NCBI RefSeq assembly: GCF_029784155.1
Contig: NC_073691.1
Location: forward strand, 120,218,226-120,282,225
Direction of reading: 5' to 3'
From: Uranotaenia lowii
Lineage: Eukaryota; Arthropoda; Insecta; Diptera; Culicidae
Length of the DNA stretch: 64,000 nucleotides
A model generated the notes under the pieces. That model was not told where the DNA came from. It did not search any database and saw only the letters and a program-made list of their open reading frames with translations. Of this stretch, positions 22,008 through 35,689 are shown one piece after another (within the stretch, counting starts at the first letter, position 1; the number at the start of each line of letters is the position of its first letter). Position numbers and translations under genes: made by a program.

Positions 22008-23335
22008 TAGAATACAGTTTTATTTTTGTTTTAATCCCAAACAAGTTAGTCCAAGTTTATATTTGGTTATGTTCACCTTAAAATGCAAGCATCGTAAACC
22101 GTATTATTTTTATAGCAATGAGATCGTCTGAAATCTAACCTGCGGAAGTTATAATTTACATATTAGCGTATACTGGTCGGATGAAACACTCGTTATTTAT
22201 TCATCACAGTCATATGCAGCATACATTCAACGAATGGGCTCCACAATTTGTGGATTGAAGCAATAAAATTTGTTTAAAATGACAAATTCACCAATTAAAA
22301 GGACAGTTCAAACCACACGTTACTCCTTTAGGAATACAACCTCTAATTCTCACGCCGCTTATCTTCAATTAGGTCCAACTGCAGCACCGGACATGAGCCA
22401 CAGCATTCATCCAGCAGACCATCGGAGCGTTCAGTTTTAAAAGTGACCCATCCAGAATCGGATGAAAACCGTACAGTCAGCGTCCGGTCCCAGTGACATC
22501 AAAACAAAAATCCGCTTCTGGACATTTTACAGGGATTTCTGGTCATTTAATGCTGTACCTGAGCTTTTATATTTCCAACCGTGATGGCACACGATACAAG
22601 AAGACCAGCTCGTACCCACACACAGTGAAATAAATAGACTATTTCACTTCAATTTTATTTTTCCATCCATAAACGGAGACGTGAGCAGCCGAGTCTCGTT
22701 TAGTATGTCGTTCCGTGCGGATTTTGCGGTTTCGTTTCGCTCATATCTGGGGACCACCAAGATAGCCCCACTCCAAGCCATGGTCAGGTCAGGATGTTCG
22801 TTCAACCAGACAAGTTCATCCCAGTCGACCAGGGTTTGGAGACAGGAAGTACAAAACAGCTTCTCTCTTTACGCTTCGGATAATTTATGTAAATAAACTT
22901 AAAACCCGTTCAAAGATAGTTCCCCCTTTTTGTGTTGGACATTCAAGAGTCCGGTATCATTCTGAAGAACCGGGTCTCTCATACCCTCTTCCCAGATACA
23001 CCCACATCTCGGGAGTGTGGTCAGATGGACACACTCTTCTTGGCTTTTCAATTGCGGACATTTTTTAGAGTTCATGGGGAGCATAAGAAGCGTACCAGGG
23101 AAAGGTGTACCTATATGAATATTCAATGTATATGCTAAATAAATAAGTTCATTTGAGTTCTTACTGATCTTAAGATTTGTTTCTTTTTTCTAGGAATCTC
23201 ATTTACTTATGCAAAACAAAGAAAACTTTCGTTTAATGAAAGATGATGTTTTCGCAAATAAGTTAACTATGCAAAACAATAACTGGTTTGAAGCATGAAA
23301 AATGTGAGGCTTTCAGTTTGAATAATAAGGGTAAA
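22008..23335. other. No gene recognised; a GC-richer block at 22370-23130
   Basis: The part from 22370 to 23130 has higher GC than its surroundings and looks like a distinct insertion or unique sequence. A GTGAAATAAATAGACTATTT hairpin sits near 22626, and the block ends close to AAATAAATAAG at 23137. I could find no target duplication or family match, and no supported ORF. Confidence 0.4.
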
Positions 23336-23627
23336 CTAGCTGACCCGGTATACTTCGTTTTACCTTCTAAAGTATAAATCGTAATAAATGTTTAATTTAA
23401 TCTGCACGTCCTTAACTTCATCGTGCTCACGAATCGATTCTTATGGAAATCGTAACAAATAAAACTGAAATTGAATTAAGACCACCTTCCATGAAAAGTG
23501 AGATTCTTGAAACTATTATACAAACCATCTCTGGCCCGGAAAACCCTCGGATACCAAATTTCACTTCATTCCGACTGACTGATACGTGATGGTGTTACAA
23601 AGAAAACGCCTCCATTTTTATATAAGA
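23336..23627 (-). mobile_element. Helitron family B, short complete copy
   Basis: Minus-strand element. Read in reverse it starts TCTTATATAAAAATGGAGGC, shares the ACACCATCACGTAT..GTCAGTCGG region with the 21519 copy, and ends GGTAAAACGAAGTATACCGG then GTCAGCTAG. Its length is 292 bp, with a single 5' end. Both termini are intact. Confidence 0.88.
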
Positions 23628-24344
23628 TGATCTTGAGCGGAACTAAATGGCTTAATTCGACGCAACTTGGAACAGTTGATCAACCAGTATCCAAACCATT
23701 TTTTTTTCAGTTCAGCGGATGAATTTTGGATTTTGCTTTCAAATGATGATTTGTGGGATTTTTTAGACTAAATCTCAATAACTCTTAACCTGTTTTACTG
23801 GAGAAAAATTCTGATCTTGAGCGGAATTTAAATATGATCTTGAGTGGAACCATTTTGTACTGTCAACATATCTAATACCCTCTCCAGCCTATTCTTTGTG
23901 TAATTGTGAAAACTTCAATTAAATGCCATATTTTAAGATTCTCAAGTTTAAAAAATTATGATTTAACCTAGCAGAAACTTAACCTTCAAAAATTTTTCGC
24001 GAAAAATCCATTCAATTTTTTTTTCACTTCAAAAAGATATCCCCAATTATGACTTCGATTCGCCGTATCATATTTTGAAAGAATCGATTCCCGATACTTG
24101 AATTTTAGTTTTTTCTCCAAAATTCAGTTCAATGGAATGTGTGCATCTAGGGTCATATTGACCCCAACAACTTTTGAACGATATGGGGAAAGTCAGTAAT
24201 ACAAAAGTATGCTTTAAATTACAGGTTTTTCAAAAAGAGCTGTACACTACTCAAAACAACTCATTCATAGAATACGGTTGATAATAAATTCCAATATCTT
24301 ATGAATCATGGTCACATTTAATTATATTTAAAAATTATGGAAAC

Positions 24345-24440
24345 ATTAGAGATTTAGCTCAGTTGATAAAACAATTATTTCCTAACCGATTTCCATGAAT
24401 TCAAGCTCAAGTGTGAACAATCATAAATTTTTAATACTAG
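24345..24440 (+). repeat. Old tRNA-derived SINE head
   Basis: GAGATTTAGCTCAGTTGATAA matches the A-box half of the SINE at 29025, and ATGAATTCAAGCTCAAGTGT occupies the B-box position with several changes. It is a decayed copy. No flanking duplication was found. Confidence 0.5.
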
Positions 24441-24482
24441 GCTACCAATTGAAACGTTATATATTCTAGAATAGCTGACCCG

Positions 24483-26503
24483 CTCGAGTAACACAGATTA
24501 AGCTAAGCATTAGGATGTTTTATTATGGTTTAATTATGGCATTTTTTCGTGCAGCTCATTTTATGACGGTTTAATTATGGTCATGCAAAATGCTTATATT
24601 TTTGTTTCGACCATATGTTTACGGATAGTTTTGAAACCGCTAATAAAGCTTTTATTAAACATACTGTTTTAGTTCTTTTGAAAGGGTTATGAATGCTCTG
24701 TTTAAACTATAATAAAACACAAACTTAGAAGTTTGCTCCAAGCTTTCTTTTGCATGTCCTATAATAGCACTCAGTGCTTGATTATTAAACCACCATAAAA
24801 CTTAGTGACAGTTCCCAATCAAGATGTCAAAACAGGACACGCTCAAGTTAGATAGCACATATTTGAATTGGTTTTCCCATTTTTACACATTTTTGATAAG
24901 TTATGTGTGTTGGTTTTGAGTTAAGATTTAAAAAATATATAAAAAATCATTGATAATTTCAAATTACCGGGAGTGGTATGAATATTTCTACAATATGAGT
25001 ATAGTGATGGGGCCAAAATCGTAGGATTGTTTTTGCTTAACGCCATCATTAATACAAGATGGCGGCTTCCGCTTTTATTTCCAAAGCTGTAATTTGGTGA
25101 AAATATCATGAAACCTTCACAATATGGTTATCAGGTGAAAGTGATAAACGAGTAGAAGTCGAATTTCGTTGTCCGTCGCCATCTTAAATTCCAAGATGGC
25201 GGCTATAACTCAACTTGAAAATACTTGAAATGACTGAAAATCGCATTAAACCCTTACAATATGGGTATAAGATGAAAAAGATCAACCGAAAGAAATCGAA
25301 TTTCGTTATCTGACGCCTTTGAAGGTTATTACTATTCCAAAGAAAAGCAACTCCACTGATATTACAAATCTTAGGCCCATCAGCATTTTAAGTTCGATTT
25401 AATGCGGTTTTCAGTGGTTACAATTATTTTAAAGTTCGGTGGAAGTCGCCATCTTGGATTTCAACATGACGCCGGAAAGAAAACAAATCGACTTCTACTC
25501 GTTTAGCCCTTTCACCCAACACCCATATACTGGTGGTTTAATGCGCCTTTTTGTGATTTACAGCATTTAAAGATTAGCGGATGCTCCCATCTTGGATATC
25601 AAGAAGGCGTCAGATAGCGAAATTCGACTTCTTCTCGTTTAACCATTCCACCTAATACCAATATTGTTGGGGTTTTCATGCGATTTTAAGTCATTTACAA
25701 CATTTTAAAGTGCAGCGGAAGCCGCCATCTTGGATTTTAAAATGGCGTCAGACAACCAAATTCGACTTCAACTCATGGTTCCACGGGTCATTCAAAAAGT
25801 CTATCCTCACTGTATTAATGATTAACAACTCAGAAATGAGGAACTCATGCCAAGCGTGTAATTTGTTGGCTTGCGAGAGAGACGTCAATCTTAAGCTTTT
25901 TATATGGCTCTCATAAAACCATTCTTAAACTAATTAGCCATTTATCTGACCGTAAAAAGGCTATTAAGCATTGAATTGACTAACACCATGTTGATGGATT
26001 CATAATGCGAGTATTTGAAAATATTTTTTCATGCCTATTTTTTATCAATGCTATGATGATTGACCATAAGATTTGACGAGGCGCATTTATTTTAAGATAC
26101 TATTGCATACACATTTTACCTAAAATCTTGACTGGCAGTTAAAAAGATGCTCATAATATGGTTAAAACATTGGTGTTTTGGCTATTAATTTTACTAGATC
26201 ATATCTCAATAATGCATCAACCATTATGGTTGCTGGAAAAAATAAAAAAAAAGCTCCGAGAACTTAGAGAACCGAAAAAAACAAAAATTGCTAACATGTT
26301 TAATAATAGCTTTGGTGACCAACATAAATGACCAACAATGATTGGTCATGATGACGTTTCTAGGATAGGGCCGAAAAGCCTGATTTTTGCTTTATTAGAG
26401 TCCATGTGATGTTATATAATGTTACTTAGCTTTTTATGAAGATTCATGCTATAGTCCTAACGAAATTTTGCTGACCATAACAAAGCTGAAATTGTTACTT
26501 GGG
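24483..26503 (+). mobile_element. PAL element copy 2, with proven insertion site
   Basis: Termini CTCGAGTAAC and GTTACTTGGG (inverted, about 8 of 10 matching). The flanking CG is duplicated, and removing the element plus one CG restores the Helitron A hairpin sequence GACCCGGTGTGCTTTG exactly. Left and right ~500 bp match copy 1 closely. Palindrome cores lie near 25039, 25178, 25446, 25588 and 25722. CAAGATGGCGGC or its complement is exact at 25055-25066, 25192-25203 and 25721-25732. The copy is 2.0 kb against 2.8 kb for copy 1, mainly through a smaller central part. Confidence 0.85.
25313..25400 (+). pseudogene. Shard of LINE reverse transcriptase inside PAL copy 2
   Basis: One frame reads KVITIPKKSNSTDITNLRPI then SIL, the RT segment 'IPKK...RPIS' just before the fingers. 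It lies between the forward and reverse palindrome arrays with no tail and no duplication. It is the very part of RT missing from the LINE at 3284-5660, but I cannot tell whether they are the same family. Confidence 0.75.
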
Positions 26504-26790
26504 CGGTGTGCTTTGCTACACTTTGTAAAATTGAAAAAAAATGTGGGAAAATTATTTGATTTTTTTTTATATCAGTAGGTATAATGTTTCTAATTGTAAT
26601 TTCATCATCAAGAACAACCTCTTTTAACGAAAGCTTATTAAAATTCGAATAGTAATGGCAATGAAGATTGATTCTAATTCTGACATTATGACTTAGCCTT
26701 TATTGGCTTCATAAGTTCTCGAATTATGTAAAAAAAATAAAAGCCATCCTCCACCTTACCGTCCACCCTCTGAAAGAAAGAATCGAAAAA

Positions 26791-28852
26791 CATTTCAAAA
26801 TCAAACTATTTGTGTGTCTGGTCTGATACGCTATAACACCAATAACATTAATTTTTGGCTCTATTCGAACTTAATAGTATATCTTTTCTGTACCTAAAGC
26901 CGACACAAAAAATATGTTAATAATATGTTAAGATGTGTAACTATTGGAAAGTTCGGACAGCGTAAGGCACGAAATCAAACTTGCCAACCTGTTATAAGTG
27001 TTTTATTTTTATTTTCGATGTCACTTTTTCGATTATTGGAATTTTGGATCTTTTTGACCAAGCCCGAATGAATACAATTAACAAAAAAAAAAATGGAGCG
27101 CATTCGGATGAAATGACAAACCACCCAATCAATTTTCATAAATTTTTCCTTGATTTCTTATAGAAGTTTTTTCATTATTAAATATTTTCTCCACTTTTTC
27201 TACTCAATAATAAATCTCTTTCCTGTATTTTTTCGATATTTTCTCCACTCTCTTAACAGTTTTATCAATTAGATTATTTTGATGCCTCATTTGTCTTTTT
27301 ATGGCTTTTCTCAACAAAGTTTTTTATTTTTTTGAATCAATTTTGAACTTTTAGTTCATTCTTTTCTTCTGTAAACATTAAAATTAAAAGTTCATTTGAA
27401 ACGTCGGCTTTTTAAATGAATTCGAACTCTCTTTGGCTTGGTCTTAGAGGATGAAATAAGTCACAATGCCTGAGCTCAAGGAGACCTACTTGGCAAAACC
27501 AAAAAATACACTTTGATTATGAGGCTGGATAACGAGGAAAAAAAATTATGAAAGCTGCTCTGCAAAATTATGGATAAGGAATTTTTATTGAAACCACAGA
27601 GTAGCGTTGAGAAAATTATTGTTGTTATTATTATATTATTTCATAAACTGTACCTACTAATTATATGCTAGATTTGTAAATATTTTCTCAAATAATCCCA
27701 TGTTGTTAATGACACCTCTGTTTCTGTTACGCAAAATAGGAACGACGTCAAATTCCAAAATCATCTGTTGAATTTGGCTTAAAGTATCCTTCTGCGAATA
27801 ATAAAAAAATCTAGTCCTACATGGAAAAAGTGCATTTCTACAAAACCTCTGCTGCTGGTGGTGGTTGTTAGAGCATCATGCGGAAAAGGATAAGCAAGTA
27901 ATGGGAACTGTGTGTACCATTTCAATTCATTCAACACTCAAAGAGATTCATGCAGCATCCAGGCCAGCAGTACCTTCAGAATACATAACAACATACATCC
28001 TACTGGCGAAGGTCTCACTGTTTCGCTGCTATTCTGCCTGAGCTCTAAACCACCAACAGCATCAACAGTTATGCAACGGGTCAGTTGAGCTATTTCACAC
28101 AGCACCAATCCGGAACAAAACGAGGAGATCATCGTCTCATGATGGGTAGGTATCAAGCTTTTTCCAGAGCTCTTGTCTTGTTGGTCCTTCATTTCCCATG
28201 GGAGGACAAGCGATCGAACCCAGCTCATTGGATGGATGTTCCTCTTTCTGGGGCTCAAAGTGGCACGTTCCATCGATGGATGCTGGGATGAGCTGCTGCT
28301 GTTAGTTTATTTCTTCCTAGTGCTTTCTTTTGTTTTACCAATGGAAACACTTATTGAATAAACATTCGACCAAACGTCCGGTGAAGCCTAATGTCCTCTG
28401 TTCCTTCTTTTCCATAACCCGTATAGTACTTAAGTAGTGGCACACTTGGAGAAATTTGCGGGGAAAATGGTCGGCCATTGTCCAGAATGAAGTACATATG
28501 TCAGTAGTGGCTAGCCAGTTGGATTGTGATGTAGGCTATTTAATAGGTGACACCCTCCAAAGAAGGTCTACCCTTTGAATAGATGAGAAATCCCCTGAAC
28601 TTTGCTGCCCTCTGGAATTGTTGTCCTTCTCTTGGATTGTTTTATTGATTTATGCCAGTGTTTGCTAAAACCTTCTAGAGTTAACTTTAACATGTGCTGT
28701 ACGAGTCAGTTGATTTGTGATATAGATTGCAAAGTGTTCATGCATACACACAAATAAATATTTACTCCTAATGGGAAGCTTGTAGGGAAAAAGATTAATA
28801 GCATAATAGGAAATCAAACAAATTAATCTGCATCTTTTGTAGAGTTATTACC
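26791..28852. other. No gene recognised
   Basis: Mostly AT-rich. A stretch of more balanced composition at 27840-28420 contains open frames on both strands (27938-28273 minus, 28085-28291 plus) with no domain, start context or splice signals that I trust. It may be unique host DNA. Confidence 0.4.
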
Positions 28853-29400
28853 GTCAACTGGGGCAACATGAAACAATTTTCAACTTCAATGGCTTCTAAA
28901 AAACTATTGTTCACAGCTAATCCTACCCCTTATACATCAAATATTTTAAAGATGATGTGACATCAAATTGGCGTACTTCAAAAAAAAAATTATTGGTTTC
29001 TTTAGTTATTTTTAATTTCTGAAAGGCTTGTGATATAGCTCAGTTGGCAAGTCATTTACCTCTTGAGCGGATGTCCGTGAGTTCGAGCCCAAGAGTAAAC
29101 ATCGATCACTGTTGTATCGAATAAGTCTTTCAATGACTGTCCGCCAACTGCATCGTTGATATAAGTCGCGAATGACATTAAGATGTTAAAACGACTATAA
29201 TCGAAACAAAAAAAAAATTTCCGAAAAACATGCGATTTTCACCCTCTTCAGAAAATGGGATAACTAGCAACCAACATTGTTTTAATGAAAAATCTTATGA
29301 ACACGTATTAAAATTTATAGTGTTTTATATATTTGCGATGCCTTAAAGACCATTACGCATGAAAATACCAATTGCAGTAATTTTTTGGTCTGTTCGAACA
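28853..29400 (+). mobile_element. Relic of ACCGTCAACTGGGGCAAC element carrying a SINE
   Basis: The left end ACCGTCAACTGGGGCAACAT and the following 'cttcaatggcttctaaaa' match, in reverse complement, 42545-42740. The SINE at 29025-29215 interrupts it, and the 42.6 kb copy shows the empty site. The right part (29294-29400) is also seen in reverse at 53685-53775. The far end is not defined. Confidence 0.65.
29025..29215 (+). repeat. tRNA-derived SINE with 11-bp target duplication
   Basis: The 5' head contains an A box (TAGCTCAGTTGGCAAG from about 29036) and a B box (GAGTTCGAGCC near 29089). The body is about 100 bp, and the element ends in a poly(A) of about nine. The flanks are AATTTCTGAAA (29014-29024) and AATTTCCGAAA (29216-29226), one mismatch. 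Length 191 bp. It is transcribed, if at all, by pol III and would depend on a LINE for movement. I do not name the SINE family. Confidence 0.88.
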
Positions 29401-29539
29401 AATAAAGATTGAAAAAAGTAACTAAGTATAAAAATATGACTGAAAGAAACATTTTTTTTTTCTGGAAATAACAATTTCAAATATTCTGACGAACTGTAAT
29501 AGGTTATTACCGCTTCCGAATTCTTTCTCCCATCGATGT

Positions 29540-31289
29540 GTCCGCCGTTTAAGAGAATCCAGAGGTGAAAAGGGCAAACGTTGAACAGCTAGAATCCCGA
29601 GCCTTGAAGCTGTCGACAGACGGAACCATCGAAGAACAGTGGTGTGGTATCAAGAATGCCTTTATCACGACGATCCATGGTACTCTCGGTAAAGCTTGTG
29701 GAAGAAGAAGTAAATGAATGTCGGATAAAACTTGGAGGATGGACGATGATTGGAGTAAGGCGAAAGTCGGAATTGAGCAGGCATGTACCGGGTCAGCCAA
29801 AGCAGCCGCCCGCTTGCGATATGCGGAACTGGAAAAGGCAAGTAAACGAGCTTGTAGACGAGACAAGAGAGCCTGGACAAGCTCTCTAGCCGAACAGAGA
29901 GAAAGAGCGGCCGGCTATGGAGATATCCGATTACTTTATGCCATTTCTCGCCGCCTTAGGGGAACAAGGACTAATGCTAGAATGCCACTAAAAGACCGAG
30001 CAGGTCAGGTATTAACCGATCGAACAGATCAGCTTAAACGATGGACTGAGCACTTCGAACAACTCTTCCAAGTCACGAAAAGCGATGGCCAACAGAACCC
30101 ACAGCTTGAAGCGCAGACAGTAAGTCGCATAGATGGCGTCAACGCGAAAGCGCCCCCGCTAGCTGAGAAAGAAGCTGAAATCCAACGAAGCACCTGGAAT
30201 CGATTGCATCCCTGCTGAAATGCTGAAAGCCGACCCTGCCTTGTCAGCACAAATGTTGCACCGTCTTTTCGCTGACATTTGGCATACTCCAACATTCCCG
30301 GCCGACTGGATGCAGGATATCCTCGTAAAAGTCCCGAAGAAAGGAGACCTGACAGAGTGCGGTAACTGACGAGGCATAACGTTGATCTGTACAACCCTCA
30401 AAGTACTCTGCAAAGCAATACTGAACAGGATCCAGGAGAAAACCGACGCCACACTCCGACGGCAACAAGCTGGATTCCGATCCGGACGATCATGTGTGAA
30501 CCACATCACAACGCTACGAATCATACTGGAAAAAATCAACGAATTCCAGGACTCTTTTCTGCTTAAGTTCGTTGATTTCGAAAAACCTTGTGTTCGATCT
30601 CGAACGTATTGGTCACCCTGGAATAAATAACGCCTAAAAGTAGACAAGCTATGTTTCATCATATTTTTAAACGCAATAATGTTGCCACTCCGTTAATATA
30701 TTCTTGTATTGTTCAAAATCGCGGGAAAAGTTGTAATCATGAATTTAAATCAATTAAAAATTCTCTTTCGTGTTAACCGTTCTTCAAAGAAGTTGTTTTA
30801 ATCCCATATCCGGAATGGTCTGACACAACACCTTGAAAACATCTGGGCGGCTCTAAGGTGACAAGGTATCCCAGAGAGACAAGTTCATCTCATTGAAGCA
30901 CAATACGAGACATTTTCGTGCAAGGTCTTGCACGACGGTGTTTTGTCCGATCCAATCCCAGTGGTGACTGCTGGAGTGAGACAGGGGTGTATCTTATCAC
31001 CGCTACTTTTTCTAATCGTAATGGATGAGATTCAGACTGGATCGATTGACTGTGCCCCGAACCGAGGATTGCCGTGGAATCCTTCAACAATGGAGCAACT
31101 GAACCGATATTGTTTTGCTCGCCCAAACACAACTGAATAAGGCAGCAGGTTGGAAAAACCAAGTCGATGGAGATCAACACAGGAAATCCCTCCACTTTCA
31201 TGATAACTCGGCAACAAGTTGAGAAAGTGGAGTACTTCCAATATTTTGGTAGCCAGATAACGCCTGATGGTGGTACCAAGAAAGACATC
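29540..31289 (+). pseudogene. LINE reverse transcriptase, 5' part, split by the LTR element
   Basis: A non-LTR element reads through 29550-31289 in several frames. The linker has KASKRACRRDKRAWTSSLA, YGDIRLLYAISRRLRG and DQLKRWTEHFEQLFQVT. RT follows: RRQQAGFRSGRSCVNHITTL, FVDFEK (motif A region), then after about 240 bp of unrelated DNA (30590-30830) LENIWAAL, EAQYETFSCKVLHDGVLSDP, GVRQGCILSPLLFLIVMDEI (motif B) and, after a deletion that removed the catalytic ADD motif, VEKVEYFQYFGSQITPDGGT. It stops at GAAAC (31290-31294), the LTR-element target, and resumes at 37555. The 5' endonuclease part is missing. The clade is uncertain (RTE-like C-terminus). Confidence 0.85.
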
Positions 31290-31294
31290 GAAAC
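31290..31294. repeat. Target-site duplication of LTR element, left
   Basis: GAAAC, repeated at 37550-37554 directly after the right LTR. Confidence 0.85.
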
Positions 31295-31510
31295 TGTGCA
31301 GACCTGTCCGGAGGTCCGAAGCTCGGAAGTAGCATCATTGGGCCACCGGATCACTAACTGCAGCGGGAACGACACGCACTACTCGCTTGCTCGCCGACTG
31401 ACTGACTGACTCACTCGCTGCACGCTCGTGTGGGGTAACGCGGTATCCGTTTAATCCACTCACATGGAGAGAATGTATGATGTACCCATACGTCTATTCG
31501 TGCGCCACAC
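31295..31510. repeat. Left LTR
   Basis: Begins TGTGCAGACCTGTCCGGAGG and runs to ..GTGCGCCACAC, where the hAT-like element starts. It lacks the AGCCTACTC 9-mer present in the right LTR. The end of this LTR is marked again at 35190-35198 beyond the hAT element. Confidence 0.85.
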
Positions 31511-31909
31511 CAGGGCTTGAGGCGATCCCTTTTTTCATCAGCAGTCAACACACTGGCTCAGTCAATTGCATGCATTTCTTTTTGTGCGGTCCTTCGCAAG
31601 CCATTCGTTTCAAACCCGACTGGGAGCATTCGTGTCGCATTCGTTCTTCCATCTCTCTTAGAAATCCTCTCTCGTTCAATTCGTCCTGCTTTGCTCAAAC
31701 TCCATTCATGCTTCTACCGTCCACGGTCATTTTGCAGTCAAACGACTGCGAAAAAAACATTCACCTCAGCAGTCAAACCGCAGTCACTGAGTAGGTAGAA
31801 GTGAATATGCTTATTCGGTGCAGCAGTTCTGTGTGGAGTGCGAGTGACTTCTACATTATATGATAAAAATTTAAAAAAATGTCATTTTAATTTTTTCTTA
31901 CTTTTTATA

Positions 31910-33538
<1,629 letters not shown>

Positions 33539-33712
33539 ATATTTAAAAGGTTTCATTATTTTTCAGTGTAAAATTTTCTATTCTTTAAAAACCAATTCTC
33601 TACAACGCGTCCGAAGACATGATTTTGGTGCAATGCATTATGTAAATCATAGTGAATTTTTTTGGATTTATATTCGATGAAATTGCTGTTTTGAGTCTTT
33701 ATCAATGGTTAT

Positions 33713-34573
33713 TAGACCGCTGCAAGCCTTGTATGAAAATTTCCAATTTTTAAATTTTTACACCTCCCTTAACTTTTTTTGGTTTGTTTTTGCTACCAGA
33801 AATAGCAATACAATTTTTTGAAGCGATCCATCCAGTCTTGAATAAGCGCAACGAGTTTTAATGTTGTATGGAAATTTATATGGAAAAACAAAAGAAAAAT
33901 ATTAAAAAATCTCCAAGAGATGTACTGCGAGTTTCTAAAAATATAACTTTGGATGAAAAATATTGCTTGATTCTTGTTGTAACATTCATGTGAACAAAGC
34001 ACAAACGTAACTTGTATCTCAGTAAAGATATTGAATGTTATACATTTTTTTTTGTTTCAAAATAATCTAATTGATTTTAACCTTTTTGACTGCTTAATTG
34101 AAAGCTGTGTAACCGTAGGATGAGAATAAAAATTCTCAAAAAAAAAATGTTTTGCAATTGCCAGAATTTTTGTTGATTTTTATAATCTTTGCAAAAACAT
34201 TTCATGAAATTATGAAAAGCTCTAGCAAGTAAAGTCTGCCTTTTTAAGTACTTTTCAATGGATTCAGTTTTTTTTTTATTTTGAAATGTTTATAACTTTT
34301 TTCATGAAATGCTTAGCTGCTTGTCATGTTAGCAAAAAATGAAGCTTGAGAATAGTTAAAACCAAAATTCAAAGACCGAGTTTATTTCGAGCTTATTTGA
34401 ATTTTCTGGGCGATTTAATGTGCTTTTTTCATACAAATTTCCATACAAAATTGAAACGCTTTGCGCTGATTCAGAAATCAACCAAATTATCTCAAATTTT
34501 GCACTGATGCTTGGTGGCCAAAAAGGCATCGAAAAAGCATATGGGAGCAAAAAGTCGTTTTTGCAGCGGTCTA
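33713..34573. mobile_element. hAT-like non-autonomous element, 8-bp duplication
   Basis: Inverted ends TAGACCGCTGCAA and TTGCAGCGGTCTA, flanked by perfect ATGGTTAT copies (33705-33712, 34574-34581). The 861-bp interior is AT-rich and non-coding. In reverse complement the right 200 bp (about 34360-34570) resembles 47690-47900 inside another hAT, showing a related sequence there. Confidence 0.82.
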
Positions 34574-35689
34574 ATGGTTATATTTTAACTTCACTTCCAG
34601 AAATGCATCATCAAGACAAAATGCTTTAAAAGTTTTGAATGTCCAATTACTAAGAAATGAGCTATCAGCATCTCATTTCTAAAAGAACTAAGCATTAGTT
34701 TATGCATTGAATGATCATGTTTAAAATAATTAAATCGCTTGTTCTAGAGTGGCTTAAATTACTTCAGCATTTTTTCAAATGTGATACAAACTTTCCACCC
34801 AACCCAACCAACACATTCCATACGCTTTACCTAGTTGGTTGGTAGGGGCTAGCAGTAGCAGCACGAGCCACACGACGAATGTTACGACCAGAGAGAAAAA
34901 TTGAGAGCGAAAAATGTCCTTAACCTTGGCAGAATCGCAGTCCCGCTTCCATTCGTTCAAACTCTCTGTTTGCAACCTTCGGTATGAATGAGGAGCGGTA
35001 GAATGAAGGACTAAAAAATCATCTCTCGTAAAGCTGCAGCAGCGAATACCATACAAGCAGTCAAGAAACGGCAGAATGACTGCGACCGTTTCGCATTGCA
35101 ACTGAATGCTTATGGCTGTGGAAGTCAATCGGCGCACATTCGTTCGTTCACGCAGTCACAGTCAGAATGCGATCCCTTACCAAGCCCTGCGCCCAACATC
35201 TCCCTTCCTCTCAGTAGAAAAACTGTTCTAACAAGTTTTGTTTAAAAAATTTGTTAAACTATATCACCTCTATTGAATTATCATACATGTCACGTCAAAA
35301 CCAATTATGCAGACTTTCCATGCATACTACGAACCTTTGAAAACTACTTGTATCCTCTAATATCTGACCTGTCGTACGATTAAATTTGAGCTTTTTTAAA
35401 ATCCAATTTAATTTAGCTCAACATTCAACTTTAACTATTCTTCTCACATGAATTTTATGATTTTATTCAATCGTACTTCAATGAAGGTCATGCATTTCTC
35501 TAGCTTGTAGTCTTTCTATAGATTTGTTTCAATCTAGCTTTCATCATTCAATTATGATTCGATTGGTCGTACTTTTAGCTTGACTCTTGACTCATTCTTC
35601 ATTCATTAACCTGCTCGATTGCAATAATTTAAAGGGATATACTTTAATACCTTTATTCAGCTTCCCTTAACTGCCATTCATCTCATATT

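Larger units (their letters stand above)
24471..26790 (-). mobile_element. Helitron family A, interrupted by PAL copy 2
   Basis: On the plus strand ATAGCTGACCCG (24471-24482) and CGGTGTGCTTTGCTACACTT (from 26504) are the two parts of the reverse-complemented Helitron A 3' hairpin, compared with 15455-15487. The PAL element lies exactly between them. The Helitron tail continues to about 26790 with 'aattctcgaattatg..ccatcctccacc' like 15120-15300 in reverse. Its CTAG end has mutated to CTAT. Confidence 0.8.

Noticed and set aside
27938..28291. Overlapping open frames on both strands
   Set aside because: No motif or splice signals on either strand; both cannot be coding.
29036..29100. A functional tRNA gene
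   Set aside because: The A and B boxes are present, but the acceptor and anticodon arms do not close, and the unit has a SINE body and poly(A) tail between target duplications.
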